Assembly: GCA_028023455.1 (NCBI GenBank)
Contig: JAQFVV010012396.1
Location: 24,635,330 to 24,699,329, forward strand
Reading direction: 5' to 3'
DNA: 64,000 nt
DNA from: Epiperipatus broadwayi
Lineage: Eukaryota; Onychophora; Udeonychophora; Euonychophora; Peripatidae
Part shown: positions 1-12,399 of the stretch, one piece after another
Layout of the letters: every line of letters begins with the position of its first letter
How positions within the stretch are numbered: the stretch's first letter is position 1
Notes under the pieces: generated by a model
The model's database searches: none
The model's input: only the letters and a program-made list of their open reading frames with translations
What the model was told of the DNA's origin: nothing
Translations under genes and position numbers: made by a program

Positions 1-2340
1 GTCTGCAGATCAAAAGACTGTGTATAATAATTACCATTTCATTTATTATTTTTATTGTTGTTGTTACAGTTTTTAATTAATGGACATGTTATTTGTATTA
101 TATATATATATATATAATGATTGGGGTTTGAGAAATCAAAGAGTCTTACCGTATCTACACTACAGAGTGACACTAGGCTACTTGAACCTAGAAAATTTAT
201 AGAGTAGGAAGATATGCACTGTTAAGATCTTATTTTACATATATTTTTATTCTGACCGTCCACCCAATGCCATTAGCTCAGTGAGATGCAGAGATTTATA
301 AAATATGAATTCTTATCTAAAAATATTTTCAATATTAAAAAAATAAAAGAAGCCACTGCCAGTAATAACACACACAAACATTTATTTAATATATATAAAA
401 TTTAGCATTATTATTTTAGTCTAACCTTTATTTTTTTACAAAACATTATAACTTATTTTACTTTAGATTTTAATTTACACTATAACTGTTTTTATTTTGT
501 TTTAAAAGTTCGCACAGATGATTTTAATATTTATTAAAGTGTCGAGTATGAATAGACTACATAGATTGCATTTGACAAGAAAATATTCTATCCCTTATTT
601 AACCTTAAGCCAAAAGTTTGCAGTCAAACCAATGCCAATCTATCTGATATATCTGATTTATCGATGTATTCAATGCAGCATGAATACGACAGCACAAATA
701 CCACACCGTCAGGAATGCACATTTGAACAGCACGGTTAATAGAAGACATTGACTCTCATCCAAGCAGGAATACTACATCTGTCTGACATGAAGAGCAATA
801 AAAAACTCCATAGAAAGGGACTGTGTTTTCCATCTTACCATCCCATTCTGTAGGCAAAAAGGGGATAAGCAGGATAATATGCGATCCTGCACATAGCGGA
901 ACTCATACTACATTTACTAATTACACCAATATATCCAATCCATTGACCCAATGTAACTATGAAAGAAATAACCTAAGATTTACCCTCCCTTAAACTAACA
1001 TAACATTACGAATCTATGCAGCCATTCATGCCCGACTTAAGTTTAGCATTTATTAAGTTTATTTTAAAAGAAAAAAACATCATAATAAAAACTTAAAAGA
1101 ACAGAAAATATAAATTAATGGAAAAGATTTACAAAAAAATAATAATACATTCAATAAAATAATTACTAATAACTGATTGGTTGGTCAAATAGTAATTTCT
1201 ATTGCAATAATTTAAATACTGGGAAAGTTTATACTTAGTGTTCATTAATTAACTAATGTTCTTATGATTTTAACATACTGGAAAAAGTTTATTCTTTTAG
1301 AATTAATGTTCATTAGTTAGAGTTCTTACTGTTTTAAAAATCCATGCTTAACAGTTGCTTGCAATTTGGAGCCAACATTAATTCCCCGATGTTCTGTGGT
1401 TTGCAGTATAAGAAAATGATTGGTCATTTCTCTTTCTTTCCTTTTTTTTTTTTTTAGCAAAACTAAAGAGATTGAAGAGTGCGTCTTTCCAATCCCTTCT
1501 CCTTCAACTCTAGCACACATTTGCTTTCACATCTCTATCTTCTTTTAATTATTTTTTTTATTTCCAAACTTTTCTTTTTATTGCAAACTTTGGGATACAG
1601 TGGACATTATGTCATGATGATGATCTTTTTGTTGAGGTCCATTTCCCCCAAAAAAAATTTTTATTGGCTATTAGTTTCTATTGTTTTTTCTCCTATCTAA
1701 CCTTTGCTTATACATTTTGAAATGCCCAAGGGCTAACTTACTTTTAACTAATTAAATTAATCATTCCCATTTGACAATAGCATTAATTAAATTATTGTAC
1801 ATTGTTTTTTATCTTTAAATTTTCAAGTCTTTTTTTTAATATTTAGTTTTAAAAACTTTTTTTTTTCCTTAATAAAGTTTCCTTTTAATAATTTTTCATC
1901 TGTGCAATTTTATATATTAGAGTTTAGATGATTTTTAATTTTCAATTTTTAATTCTTAAAAAAGAGGTTTTTATTTGCGAACTTTTATTTTTCATGTTTA
2001 ATTTTTAAAAAAAATAATGTAACAGCATATGTGCCCGTTACAATACATATATATATATATAGAATTGAATAAAAAGTAGGATAGTTTTTGTTAATGTATA
2101 TTAGAGATGATTGAACAATAAATAAATAATAAATAATTTTAAATTTTGTACATACAATTTATTATCTTACAAAATTACTTTGCAAAAAAAAAGAGAAAAG
2201 AACATAACATACTTTATTTGATGCATATTTTAATGTCTAATTATTTTATAACTTTTTTTTATTTAATGTATATTTTTATTTAAAAAAAAACAACTTAATT
2301 ATTAAAAAATAACAAAGAAATCTAAAAAGATTCCAACCAG
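1..2340. other. Noncoding AT-rich DNA, no gene recognised
   Basis: I see no supportable gene here. The open frames are short, low in complexity and resemble no family I know. There are short (TA)n runs near 100-117 and 2047-2060 and many poly-A/T tracts. A slightly less AT-rich patch at about 740-1020 has no recognisable coding or RNA feature and could be a decayed repeat or unique sequence. Confidence 0.6.
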
Positions 2341-2350
2341 ATAATATACT

Positions 2351-2838
2351 AGTATTAATTTTACATATATAGACACAGGTATATAATAAGCCTGTGTTTC
2401 AGTTATTACATAATAGAGATGTCGGCCCATCCCTTGTATATGTATTAAATGGATTATGTCCTGTACATGAGGGATCAGATTGACCTTAGGTCAACATGGG
2501 TGTCACAAGAATCTCAGCCTCAGGGTGGCCTTTGAGTGTTCCATCATCAGATTTTCAATTGGATGGATAGTTGAAGATTTGGAGTGTGGAGTAGATTGAA
2601 GCCTGTCCCTTAAAATATGAGGTTTGGCTATCTTAATATATATCTGAGCACTTATAGCATATATGTGTAGAGATGGTAATCTGGACCAACTAATGATTGC
2701 TGTTTTAGCATGAAATACATATATTGGTGATTATTTATCTTCTCAACATATATGTGTTCAAGGTTATCAGTGTTATAAGATAGTGGGGAGAGTGGTGGAT
2801 CATGTGAAAGTCTGTGTTCATATACCCTATATATTAAT
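2351..2838 (+). mobile_element. Hammerhead-ribozyme repeat, full circularly permuted unit
   Basis: This is one complete unit of the repeat that recurs at 28150-29285. Read on +, it opens in the body (ACACAGGTAT, then AAGCCTGTGTTTCAGTTATT), runs through GACCTTAGGTCAACATGGGTG and TTTTCAATTGGATGG, reaches the hammerhead motif at 2671-2737, and ends with the tRNA-like segment (GAAAGTCTGTGTTCATATACCC). In the dimer-like locus at 28758-29285 the tRNA-like segment precedes the body. This copy is therefore the same unit opened at a different point, as expected if the template was circular or multimeric. The flanks share a short 'TACTAATTTT'-like motif, too degenerate to call a target duplication. Confidence 0.8.
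2671..2737 (+). ncRNA. Decayed type I hammerhead ribozyme
   Basis: The core lies at 2690-2696 but reads CUAAUGA instead of CUGAUGA, so conserved G5 is lost and the copy should be inactive. GAAA (2712-2715), the stem II hairpin (UGCU...AGCA), stem III (AU-ACAU-AU) and the stem I strands (UUGG with CCAA, then GAUUAU with GUAAUC) are still recognisable. Confidence 0.7.
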
Positions 2839-2839
2839 A

Positions 2840-3924
2840 CTAATTTTGTAACTTTTTCCAATATTTTTACTAATTCCACAGATTTTTCTATCACTATATT
2901 TGAAGTTTATTATTTGTCTTTGATGACATCTACATAGATTAAATAAATTAAATACTATTTATCAAAAAATGGGAATAATAGCTATGTTTTGATTTATATC
3001 TGTTACTAAGATTCCAATAATCTCTAGAAAAGTCAAATTCAGCTTATTTTAATGTAAGATCTGAAGAAAAGAAATAGAATCTCATAAAAAGGCATTTTTA
3101 TGCCATAACATTGTTGAATATCCAAAAAAAAAAAAAAGGATTTTTACTTGTGGTCAGTCTTAGATGGTGAAACCATATCTTGACTTAATGGTATGATTTA
3201 TTTAACAAATTTTTATACAATTTCTATGACAAGTTTTTAAAAATACCTGGTTGGATGAATTTGGAAAGAAACAAACCCATTGCAAGGATATATATTGGAT
3301 GTGCCAATATTATTTCTTACAGAGACTCCAGAAGTTTATTGTAAACACTTTTCTCCAATATTTACCAATAAAATATACTAATACTAAGACATATATTATC
3401 TGTTAACTACTTCCATCACAACCCAAAGTAGTGCTAGCCAGTTTTCTAAAAAGATTAGTCCTAGAAGTTATTTTAGACTTAATGTTTAAATAGATGAAAA
3501 AGAAAAAATATATATTTCATATATTTAAAAAAAAAAATATTGAAATCGTGGGCAATTTTTGTATTTTATTTTCGTATATCATATCAATATTTTGTAAATA
3601 TTGTATAATATTTTTAAATTTATTTCAATACTTGAATTCTTTCAAATACTTCTTTTATTTATGGAATTACAAAACTATTATCTTTATATTATACGTCTCT
3701 ATTTTAAAATAGAACTGTAACTTCAAATCTGAGGCATGGAGATGTTTATTATATCTATAAAAATATTACATATGGGACAGAGAAAGGTGAATAACTCCGT
3801 GTGTGTAATTTAAAAAAAAGTCAGATATATTAATCCTTAACTGAGGTTTAAAGTTTATATCTGTGCTAGAGATAATCTCTAGTTTCGAAAATGATTAGTA
3901 ATAATCATCATAGTATTTATCTGA
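2840..3924. other. Noncoding AT-rich DNA
   Basis: No gene or clear repeat is recognised. The 72-codon frame starting at 3494 is Lys/Ile/Phe-rich low-complexity sequence from AT-rich DNA. I do not regard it as coding. Confidence 0.55.
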
Positions 3925-4190
3925 AATGGATGGCGCCAATGTTATGAGTACAGGAAGTTTGGCAATAGTAAATGAAAATGTAACAATTTACTCTAGATAA
4001 ATACTTTGCATATAATAAAGATGTATATGAGAGATTGTGACCTGGGCCAACTGATGAATGCTGGTTCAGCACGAAATGCATCTTGGAGGTCATTTGTCTT
4101 TTATTATATCTTTATTTATATGTATTTAAAAAGAATGGGGAAGTATGGAGATATTATATCTATTAGAAATTTAAATAGCAGTTCTTCATA
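3925..4190 (+). mobile_element. Hammerhead-ribozyme repeat, partial copy with intact core
   Basis: This copy shares its upstream part (CAATGTTATGAGTACAGGAAG, then AGTTTGGCA) with the copy at 53530-53755, and shares the hammerhead region with all copies. The 3' side, with the tRNA-like part, is not clearly recognisable. It belongs to an older subfamily than the 2351 and 28150 copies: its body differs from theirs but its ribozyme architecture is the same. Confidence 0.7.
4031..4096 (+). ncRNA. Type I hammerhead ribozyme with intact core
   Basis: The core CUGAUGA is at 4051-4057. Stem II is UGCU (4059-4062) with AGCA (4068-4071), closing loop GGUUC. GAAA is at 4073-4076. A short stem III (AU-GC-AU, 4076-4081) ends in the cleavage triplet AUC, giving a predicted cut after C4082. 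Stem I pairs UUGG (4083-4086) with CCAA (4047-4050), leaves a UGG bulge (4043-4045), then pairs GGUCAU (4088-4093) with GUGACC (4037-4042). All bases of the CUGANGA...GAAA...NUH consensus are present. The only flaw is an A-C mismatch at the base of stem II. Family knowledge: the hammerhead catalyses RNA self-cleavage. Confidence 0.82.
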
Positions 4191-5744
4191 AATATACATA
4201 TATGTGTATATAAAAAAACGAGTTACCTGATAAAAATATATGTACATTTTAAATTAGAATAACGATAAATGATAACAATAATAACATATTATTTATTTTA
4301 AAGTTTCATTATTATTTAAATGAGATAAAAATTATAAATAGTCAAATTTATTTTTATTTAAATTCTTACAAAAACAAATCATAATTTAATTCTAGTAAAT
4401 ATTTATCAAATTTTACATTATGTATATTTTTGTTTTATTTCAGCAATTTTTTGCGTAATTTTTGACTCTTTCTAATTCTATTGCTAATATTTATAAATCT
4501 AAAAGATGTTTTTTTTTGCCCCGGAGCTTTTTACATAAATCAGCCCAGAGTCATATTCGTCATGGTAATTATATCTGTCTATTAATACACAATAAATGAA
4601 AATACGTCATAGCAGCTGTTAACATTGATTGGGCATAACTATTAGATGCATTTTTGTAACTAGACTAACAATAATATTTTATAAAAATAGGTATTATTTT
4701 GCATAAAAATAAATATAAATCAAGTATATTTATGTAAATGTATATTAATGTATGTCAAATATATTCAAAAGTGCATTAGATTGTGATTAAATGATAAATT
4801 CTAAGCAACCAGATACAGACAAGTTATTAATGATTTACATATAACAAATATAACTTTCAAAATATGATTAAATATGTTAGTAAAAAGAGAGTCACAGCAA
4901 CAAACAAAGATAATAACTAGAATACTTTAAGCTCTTGCCAGTAGCTGTCTCAGTCAAAAGGATTCTAAATTAATTCCTGAAGCTGATAAATTAATTAGAA
5001 ATTTTGGGATCAGTATATCGCTTATTACTTAAGTAAGTAACATTTGATTTCTCAAACTACTGACTTTATAATAAATAAATAAACTACATGTTAGTGATTA
5101 ATATATTGTTGGTTACAACACATTTTGAATAGAATGTAACTGGGAAAACTCTTCTATGATTATGCACCATTTTAAAGAGATCAGCTGATTTTTGCTTGTA
5201 ACTCATCTACCACATGTTTAGACTACAAAAATAAAACTATCGTATTTAAAACAACTATGAAAAATTACTGGGTCATAATTAACTAACTAATCAAAAACTG
5301 AGCTGAGGAAAGTAAAGAAATAGCTTAATTTGGTTAAGTGAGAAGAATTTTTGTATTTGCCTCATTTTGGTGCTTTAACATTCAAATCTTTTGAGCATTG
5401 GACAACTCTGTTATTTTTTAACATTACATTTGTAGCTAGAAATATTGATATGAATCAGAAATATAAAAAGACAAAAAATGCAAAAAAGTTTTAATTCTAT
5501 TACAATGTAAAAGCAATTTACAAGAATCATTATGAATGACAGATTTAAATGCATCATAAAAAACTCATTATGAAACTGAAATGTATATATAATAGCCAAC
5601 TGCTGAATTGTAAGGTAAGATATTTCAATAATATTCTTTAACAGTTTTAACAAGTTCTAACATCATTTATCACAAGACAAAATCTGTTTGAATAACACTA
5701 ATTTAGTATAAACTCAGGTACATTTTTGACACAAGAGAGAGCCA
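4191..5744. other. Noncoding AT-rich DNA
   Basis: No gene, RNA or element is recognised. The minus-strand frame at 5411-5653 is hydrophobic low-complexity sequence without a family signature. Confidence 0.55.
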
Positions 5745-6069
5745 TCAAACTACAACTGACATAGCGGTAGCATCAGTTTTATATAAAGTTTTTTTCTTAT
5801 ATGGTGGCTAGAAGAATTGCAAAAATGAATGGTAGAAAATAGTGTAGAGGGGGAAATGCAAGGAGGTTATAGGTCAGATAGGCATATAGGAGATAGTTTA
5901 TTTGTTGTTACACAACTTATGGATTTGAGTAGGAATTCAGGTAGATAATTATATATGAGTTTTATAGATATAGAAAAGGCATACGGTAGAGTAAATAGAA
6001 ATATATTATGGGTAAGTTTAGTAAATTTGAGAAATGGATGAAGCCTTAGTGGATGTTATTAAGAGATTA

Positions 6070-7033
6070 CACCTGAGTCTCATTTTACGCGGTAGATAGG
6101 TTCCACAGAAAACATGCATTAAGAAAATCACACAAAAATAGACTTAATTTACCTTGAAAAATGGGGGATAGGTGCTGTATTTTTCAGAATTCGCATAAAA
6201 GCAAAGCAGCAAAGAAAAATTACTTTAAAATTCACATTAAAAAAATAAGCAAATAAAGTATGACTAATAAAAAATTTCAAATATTTAAAAAAAAAAAATA
6301 CAAGACAAACTTTTTTTACTTTTTCGATTAACTATAGTATTTAATTTTACATTTTTCATACATATTTTAATCATTACCACTAGTGTTTGTTTGTAAACTG
6401 ATAAGAAATCATATTTGATGTGATGTAATGTATTGTGGCTTCTCCTTAAATGAAATCAAGAATCTCTCAGCAATTATGCCCAGAGAAACCTGTTAGCCAC
6501 TTTACTTTTATTCATGATGTGATGTACAACTAGCACCATTTTCAGTTTTGTATTGTGTTAATGGTTTTCTGTTTCTATATTAAAAAAATGAGATCGTAAT
6601 CAAAACAAAAAGATTATACATTATCATTAGAAAGATTATTTTCAGTTAATAAAATGTTTGTTTTTTATTTTAAAAATATAAAAATTATTTATTTCTGTTA
6701 TATATAACAAAATACATTTTAAAAGTTAAATTTTTTGAATATTTATTGCAATATTTTTATATGTAAGTATAAATCTATTATTATTATTATTTACTGATTA
6801 GTATAAATAGGTTATTTACATACAGCTTCAGGCCACATTCACATTAGCTGCTAATATAACATTACATTTTTGAAATAAATAAAAAAGTATTTAAAGTCAA
6901 AATAAATTATTAATAATTTAAATTTGTTGATATCTAATAAATATAGTGAAATATGAAAGATATTAAGAAGAAACATGAATCACATAACTTCAAAATCACA
7001 TTAAAATAATCTGCATAAAACGAGACCCAGACG
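6070..7033. mobile_element. Pogo/Tigger-like non-autonomous TIR transposon, copy 1
   Basis: The element is bounded by inverted ends: CACCTGAGTCTCATTTTACG at the left and, on the opposite strand, CGTCTGGGTCTCGTTTTATG at the right. TA target dinucleotides flank it at 6068-6069 and 7034-7035. Excising the element plus one TA restores the LINE sequence seen in copy B. Two further copies (25599-27060; 47480-48582) share the ends and inner sequence. TA duplication and 'CTCGTTTTACGCGG...' ends suit the pogo/Tigger branch of Tc1/mariner, which is my inference. No transposase frame is present, so it is non-autonomous. Confidence 0.85.
6410..6506 (-). repeat. CR1-like LINE 3' end carried inside the TIR element
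   Basis: Reverse-complemented, this reads GTGGCTAACAGGTTTC, then TTGCTGAGAGATT, a CATTTAAG segment and CATCACATCA. That matches the 3' tails of LINE copies A (12820-12995) and B (16545-16640). Remnants of the same segment occur in copy 2 of the TIR element at about 25965-26020, so the capture or insertion predates the spread of this TIR family. Confidence 0.75.
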
Positions 7034-8063
7034 TATATGAAAATAATTATTATACATATAAATTAGAGGATATAGAATTAGTTAAACTTAAGAATGGGGT
7101 GGGATTAAGGTAAGGATACCCTATGTCACCTATTTTGCTGTACTTGAGTGAAATGGAGGGAGCAATAGAAAGACTAGAAAGAGGGATAGAGATACCATTA
7201 ATGGGTGGTCAGGGAGTATATACTTTGTCGAAACTTTTTTTTGCAGATAATGTCTTTTTGTATGCAGAAAGAAGATATGGAAGTTATGCTGAGGACATGC
7301 ACAAAGGTGGGTAAAGAGATGGGGGTTAAATTTAGTGAAGAAAAATCTAATATAATGATGGTTAATACTGAGGAAAGAGAAGACAAAGAATTTTTATTGG
7401 GGAATATAAAATTAAATATGATAGTTAGATATAGTTATTTGGGAATCATCTTAAGTAATCAGAAAAGTTGCTTGGATGAATGGGAGAAAAAATTGATAAA
7501 TGAAACAAAGAAAAGAAAGGGATTGATAAAAAAATTAACAGTCTTTTCATATAATAAATATGATGTATCTAGAATTATATGGAAGGGAGTTGCAGTAGCT
7601 GGGTTAACATATGGCAGTGATGCATTGTGTGTTAGTAAAGGACTATTAGATTACTTAGAGAATGTACAAAGGAAAGTAGGAAAACATGCATTAGATGCAG
7701 ATGTGTGGACAGCAAAGGAGACAATTCAAGGAGAAATGGGATGGTCAAGTTTTTATATGAGAGGTGTAAAAAGCAAAATGAAAATGTTCGGTAGATTGCG
7801 GTTTATGGATAATAAAAGAGTAGCCAAAATAGTATTTAATTGGGTTATGAGTAAAGGGCAGTCAACAAGATGAGTGAGAAAGATAATCTGGTATGCAGAA
7901 GATTTGGATAAAGAATTTATATCAGTATATTTATACAAAAGGTGGGATGTTTGTGTTAGGAGGATTGTTAAGTGTTATAGTGGTAAGGAATGGGATAGAA
8001 GAATAGATGCTTTAATAAAGAATATGGCATTAGAGAGATGGAGAACTAGTATGGAGAGTAAGA

Positions 8064-8070
<7 letters not shown>

Positions 8071-8133
<63 letters not shown>
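8071..8133. repeat. (TA)n microsatellite at the insertion junction
   Basis: About 31 TA units sit exactly where copy A is interrupted. Copy B has only a short ATATATAT at the same point, so the run expanded during or after insertion of the 4.26-kb element. Open frames reading Ile-Tyr repeats through it are artefacts. Confidence 0.95.
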
Positions 8134-8136
<3 letters not shown>

Positions 8137-11100
8137 GCCCTTTTGTATGGGTCACCATTTAAGTTTTGTGCTAATCTAGTAGAAAATTTTAAATTTAAGA
8201 AGTATTTTAAATGTGTGATGTTGACTTTGCTTGTGGTAATGTTACCATAAGTTTAATTAGAGCAATCTATGAGTATTTGATATGTGAATTGTATTGATAT
8301 TGAGAAAATATTTAAAATGATGATGATTATGATATAATACTGCATTAATATGTTTAATAACAAATGTTTAAAGCTAAAGTATTTAAAAGATTTAGTTAAA
8401 ATTAGACAAAGATATTTATTTAATTTAAAATATATGTTAAAAGTGAATAGAAATATTTTAAATTATAAGTACTTAAATTGAGATTAATATTTGATTTTAA
8501 TCATATCAAATAATTATTTTAAAATCTGATATAATATCTTATTTATTTTTAAAAATAAATATTTATTTTTAAAAAGCAATTATTAAGTTTATTTTTAGAC
8601 AAGCGTTTCTTGTGTTATAAAGAACAGATGTTACACACACATGCGTGGAAGTTGTCTAATAAAGTTGCATAATTATTTTTAAAAAAATCATGTTGTAAAA
8701 TTTATAAATAATACGTGAGTTATCACGAGATAAAAATAAAGATATTAATGTAAAATATTAGATCTGATTTTTAAAAATATTACTTTAAAAATATAACGTA
8801 TTTAAAAGATTTAGTTTATTTTAAATGATCTTATAAAAGTTAAGATTTAAATCAAGTGAGAAAGAATATTTTAAAAATTGTTTGATAGATTTGAATAAAC
8901 GATAAAGATTATTTTTAAAAAATGTAATAATATTAAATATTAAATAAGTCATTATTTATTTTAATATTGTGTTGGTAAATATGTAAATAAGCAAAGTTTG
9001 ATTGTTTAAACGTACCAATCAGATGAGGAGTCTCTTCCACTATAAAAGCTGGATTCAATTGTTGAGGGGGGCTCTCTATAATTAAATTTCTAAGTTAATC
9101 GTGCTATTGAGAAAATAGCCAAGTAAATTTATAAACGCTCTTAAAAATCAGTTTTAAAATCATAAGAGTGTTATTGTATATAATTTTATAATTTTTAAAT
9201 GATAAGTATGCAGTAGAAACTTAATAATTCCCTATTAGTCTTCTCAATATCGAAACTCAATTTACGTACAAATAATCATGGAAACATCACATATCGGAGA
9301 AATATGTCAGAAACTTTATGCTAGAGAAATAATAGACGCTGGATTAGTACATAAAACTACGAGATGGAGAAAAGTAGTATTTTGGACTATAAATAGTTTT
9401 AAAAGTTTAAATTACTATTGTCTATTATAAATAGATATTTAAAAGAAATATGAATACTTCTATAGAAAGAAAGTATTTTTGTAGATTTTAAAAGATTAAA
9501 ATGTATATCTTAAGTAAAGATATAAGAAGTAGTAATTTTAATAAATACTTGCCTTGTTAAGTCTTTGTGCTTAAAAGACTAAATATTGACGATTTGAAAA
9601 GGCAAATAGATTATAAATATGATTATTTAAAATCGTAATATAATAGAAGTACTATATTGAAGTAATCTAAAACGCTGGACGTTATAGATGGAGAAATTAA
9701 TTCTTACCTGAATATGTTAATTATAAATGCGCAAGTAATACATGGATGTCCAAATCAAGTCAAACTAAACCAAGCAAGCCAAGTTGATTAAAGTAATTTA
9801 ATGAAAATAATATATAAACTATAAATTAGTTTAAAAATAATAACTTTAAAAATAATATTTTATGAAGAACTGGATCCAGAAAGAACTTATAAACTATTTT
9901 TTTTTAATTTTATTTGTTTTCTTATTGGAACTTATTTTTTTTAAAAAAAAGAACGTTATCATTTTATTATAAACTTTCAAGAAACACGTGATTCAACGGA
10001 ACAGGAAATAGTGTTCTATTGACTTTGTACATAGGATTTATTAGAATTTTTATGGTAGAACAAAAGTCGTCGCTGGAATACGTAATATAATTTTTATTTT
10101 ATTTATTTAACATAAAATTTAAAATATTATTAAACTATTAAAAAGTAGGTTAGGTACATTTATTAAATAGTAACTTAAAAATAATATAATAATTAATTAC
10201 ATAAACTTATTTTTATAATTAATATAACACGGAATATTCTAATGAATGTTTATGAGTGAAAATGTGAATGATTTTTATTTTATGAAGCTGCAAATTCCGA
10301 AGAATGCTGGATAGCAGATTGGACATTATTATTATCATGGTAAAAATATTGTATGATGATTTTTAATGAATTTAATAAGTTTTTCTTTAGATCAACTGAA
10401 TATTATGTTGTTGTAGAATGAATGGATAGATATTTTATGAAAACACATACATTATATTGGCAACGAACTTTATTAAAATATGCATAAGTTTTAATCTATA
10501 ATGTCAACATGATACAACATTACGTAAGAAGCTTAGAAATAATTATATGATTCTTTCGTAAATAATTTTGATATTTTATTTATGCTTAGTATTAAAATGA
10601 TGTTTATTATTTATCTTAATAATTATTTTATTTTTTTGCAATTTAGAAAAGGATTTTAAAAGTCTATATTTTTTTTATATTTTGTTTTATTTAATAATTT
10701 AAGTTACGTTTAGGTAGAAGCTTATATTTAGATTGAAAAGTTTAATAAGTATAAACGATGTAGTATAGGTAATTTGGATAACGAATATTTTGTTTGAAGT
10801 TGATGTTTGTTTTCCGGAAATGTTAGATAAGTTTAGAATATGTTTTATAGATAGAAATTTATTAGAAAGGATTAAAATAACACATAAAGTAAAGTAATGA
10901 TTTTTTTTTTTTTTTACACAGAAAAGAATCATACAATTTATCTAATGTAATGCTTTATGAATTTAAAATTGATAAATGATTTAAATAATAGTATTTGAAC
11001 AGTACAGATATGTAATGCATATTTGATAAAACATATAACAGGAATTACATTAAGTAAAGTATAATTACAGTCAATTATTTGTTTTACATTGCAAAGATAC

Positions 11101-12394
11101 ATTAACTTTATAAAACTATTAAGCAATGCTAATAATAAAGTAAATATATGATGATACATTATAAATGGTAATACTTAATTAATGTAGCTATTTAATTAGT
11201 AGAGCTTTATTGTTTACACATGCTACATAAATAGTCTTGACATATATTGTATTTGTAGTAATTAAAGTACATTACTATTTATTTTAAAAAAATCTAAGTT
11301 TTTGGAAAAACATACTGTAATATTATTAGTATAATAGTTAAAGAATGTATAATTGCTTATGAAGTACATGATTTAAGAACAGTGTAAACAGATTGTATTA
11401 TTATTTTCTTACTTAGTTCAGTTTATATTTGTTTTCTTAAATTCTAAAATTGTAAATAGTGTAAATAAATTTTATTTGAAGTTATTGTAAATAAATTTGT
11501 TAATTTGTTTTAAAAGTGTGTTGAGTTTCATTATTTTTCACCACAGTATTTTGACATCAGATGATTTGAAATAAACATAATATTTGCACAAAATGAATTT
11601 GTTATTATTACTTAGAATTGAATACCATATTTGCTTAACATTATTTTATAAGAATTGATTGACATGAACATAAATATTACCATGGTCATAGAGTAATTAT
11701 AATGCACATTATAAGAATACAGTATTGTTTATTGCCACATATTATTAATTATAAGATTTTGATTTATTCTAAAATGAAGATACCATATGAAATAAAAGAT
11801 ATACATAGGATTGTTTATTCATTTAATGATTAATTATATCATAGAAATAGATGAGATTAAATTACACTTTAAGATTAGTATTATTTATTATTATTATTTA
11901 AATAAGTTAGGTGTATTTAAGTTTGATATAAAATCCCACATCATACTTATTTACATAATTTATTATTTTAAAACTTAGAAGAACCTGAGATTATTTAATT
12001 ATATTTTAAGTTAAAAGTTAGGAATTATTTTAGTATTATTAAAGATAATTTATTTCATTTAAAAGTCATAAGAATGCTATAGATGTAGTGGTAAAATGAT
12101 AAGGTAGTGGTAGTATTCTTATGCCATTGAGACAGTATCTTAGGAGATATTGACTCAGTGTAAATCTGCTTATTACTTTGTAACTTTACTTCGCAGTCTC
12201 ATAATTTTATAAATACTTATTTAATTAGTATAATTTAGAACTATATTGATTTTGATGATTGATGATAAATTTAATTAAGATATGATAATATAAAAGTATA
12301 TTAAAAATAAATATGCAAATTTTAATTAAGCATAATAATGTAACTGAGCTAGTTGTATTTTAAACTATTTTATATATCAAGAAGTAAGGGTACA
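8134..12394. mobile_element. 4.26-kb insertion of unknown type with TG...CA ends
   Basis: The boundaries are defined by comparing the flanking LINE halves with uninterrupted copy B. The insert starts TGTGCCC and ends GGGTACA, so it has TG...CA termini and about 11 bp of imperfect inverted repeat (ATTGTGCCCTT against ATTGTACCCTT). ATAT flanks both sides, but within TA-rich sequence this is weak evidence for a duplication. Inside I find no coding region and no second long terminal repeat. A CCAAT box followed by a TATA box lies at 9014-9048. TG...CA ends with a pol II promoter suggest an unusually long solo LTR or a coding-free LTR derivative. A non-autonomous DNA transposon is the alternative. 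Confidence 0.6.
9014..9048 (+). promoter_or_regulatory. Candidate pol II promoter: CCAAT box plus TATA box
   Basis: ACCAATCAGA (9014-9023) precedes TATAAAAG (9041-9048) by under 30 bases. A GGGGGG tract and CTCTCTATAA follow. Such spacing is usual in LTR U3/R regions and pol II promoters. No downstream coding frame is visible, so it most likely drove the transcript of the inserted element itself. Confidence 0.5.
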
Positions 12395-12399
12395 ATATA

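Larger units (their letters stand above)
5745..8072 (+). pseudogene. LINE ORF2 fragment: reverse transcriptase, copy A
   Basis: Translation of the LINE blocks gives reverse transcriptase motifs in order. FIDIEKAYGRV (about 5955) is the catalytic A block (the family has FIDIEKAYDRV). MSPILLYLSEMEG (from 7123) is the B block. LFFADNVFLYAER (about 7230) is the C block, where the second catalytic Asp of ADD is Asn. VGKEMGVKFSEEKSNIM and SYLGIILSNQKSCLDEWEKK follow. The 222-codon stretch at 7205-7873 is the longest piece. Downstream frames give a Trp/Arg-rich thumb region up to the (TA)n at 8071. Stops, frameshifts, the ADN change and the insertions make it non-functional. It was an RNA-dependent DNA polymerase for LINE retrotransposition. 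Confidence 0.85.

Noticed and set aside
518-1700. Open frames of 60-73 codons near the left end as genes
   Set aside because: They are short, have no family signature, and are expected by chance; one overlaps another on the opposite strand.
7874-8179. 101-codon + frame ending in an Ile-Tyr run
   Set aside because: It is LINE ORF2 tail read into a (TA)n microsatellite; not a separate gene.
8134-12394. A complete LTR retrotransposon
   Set aside because: The TG...CA ends suggest LTR origin, but I found no second LTR, primer-binding site or gag/pol coding inside.
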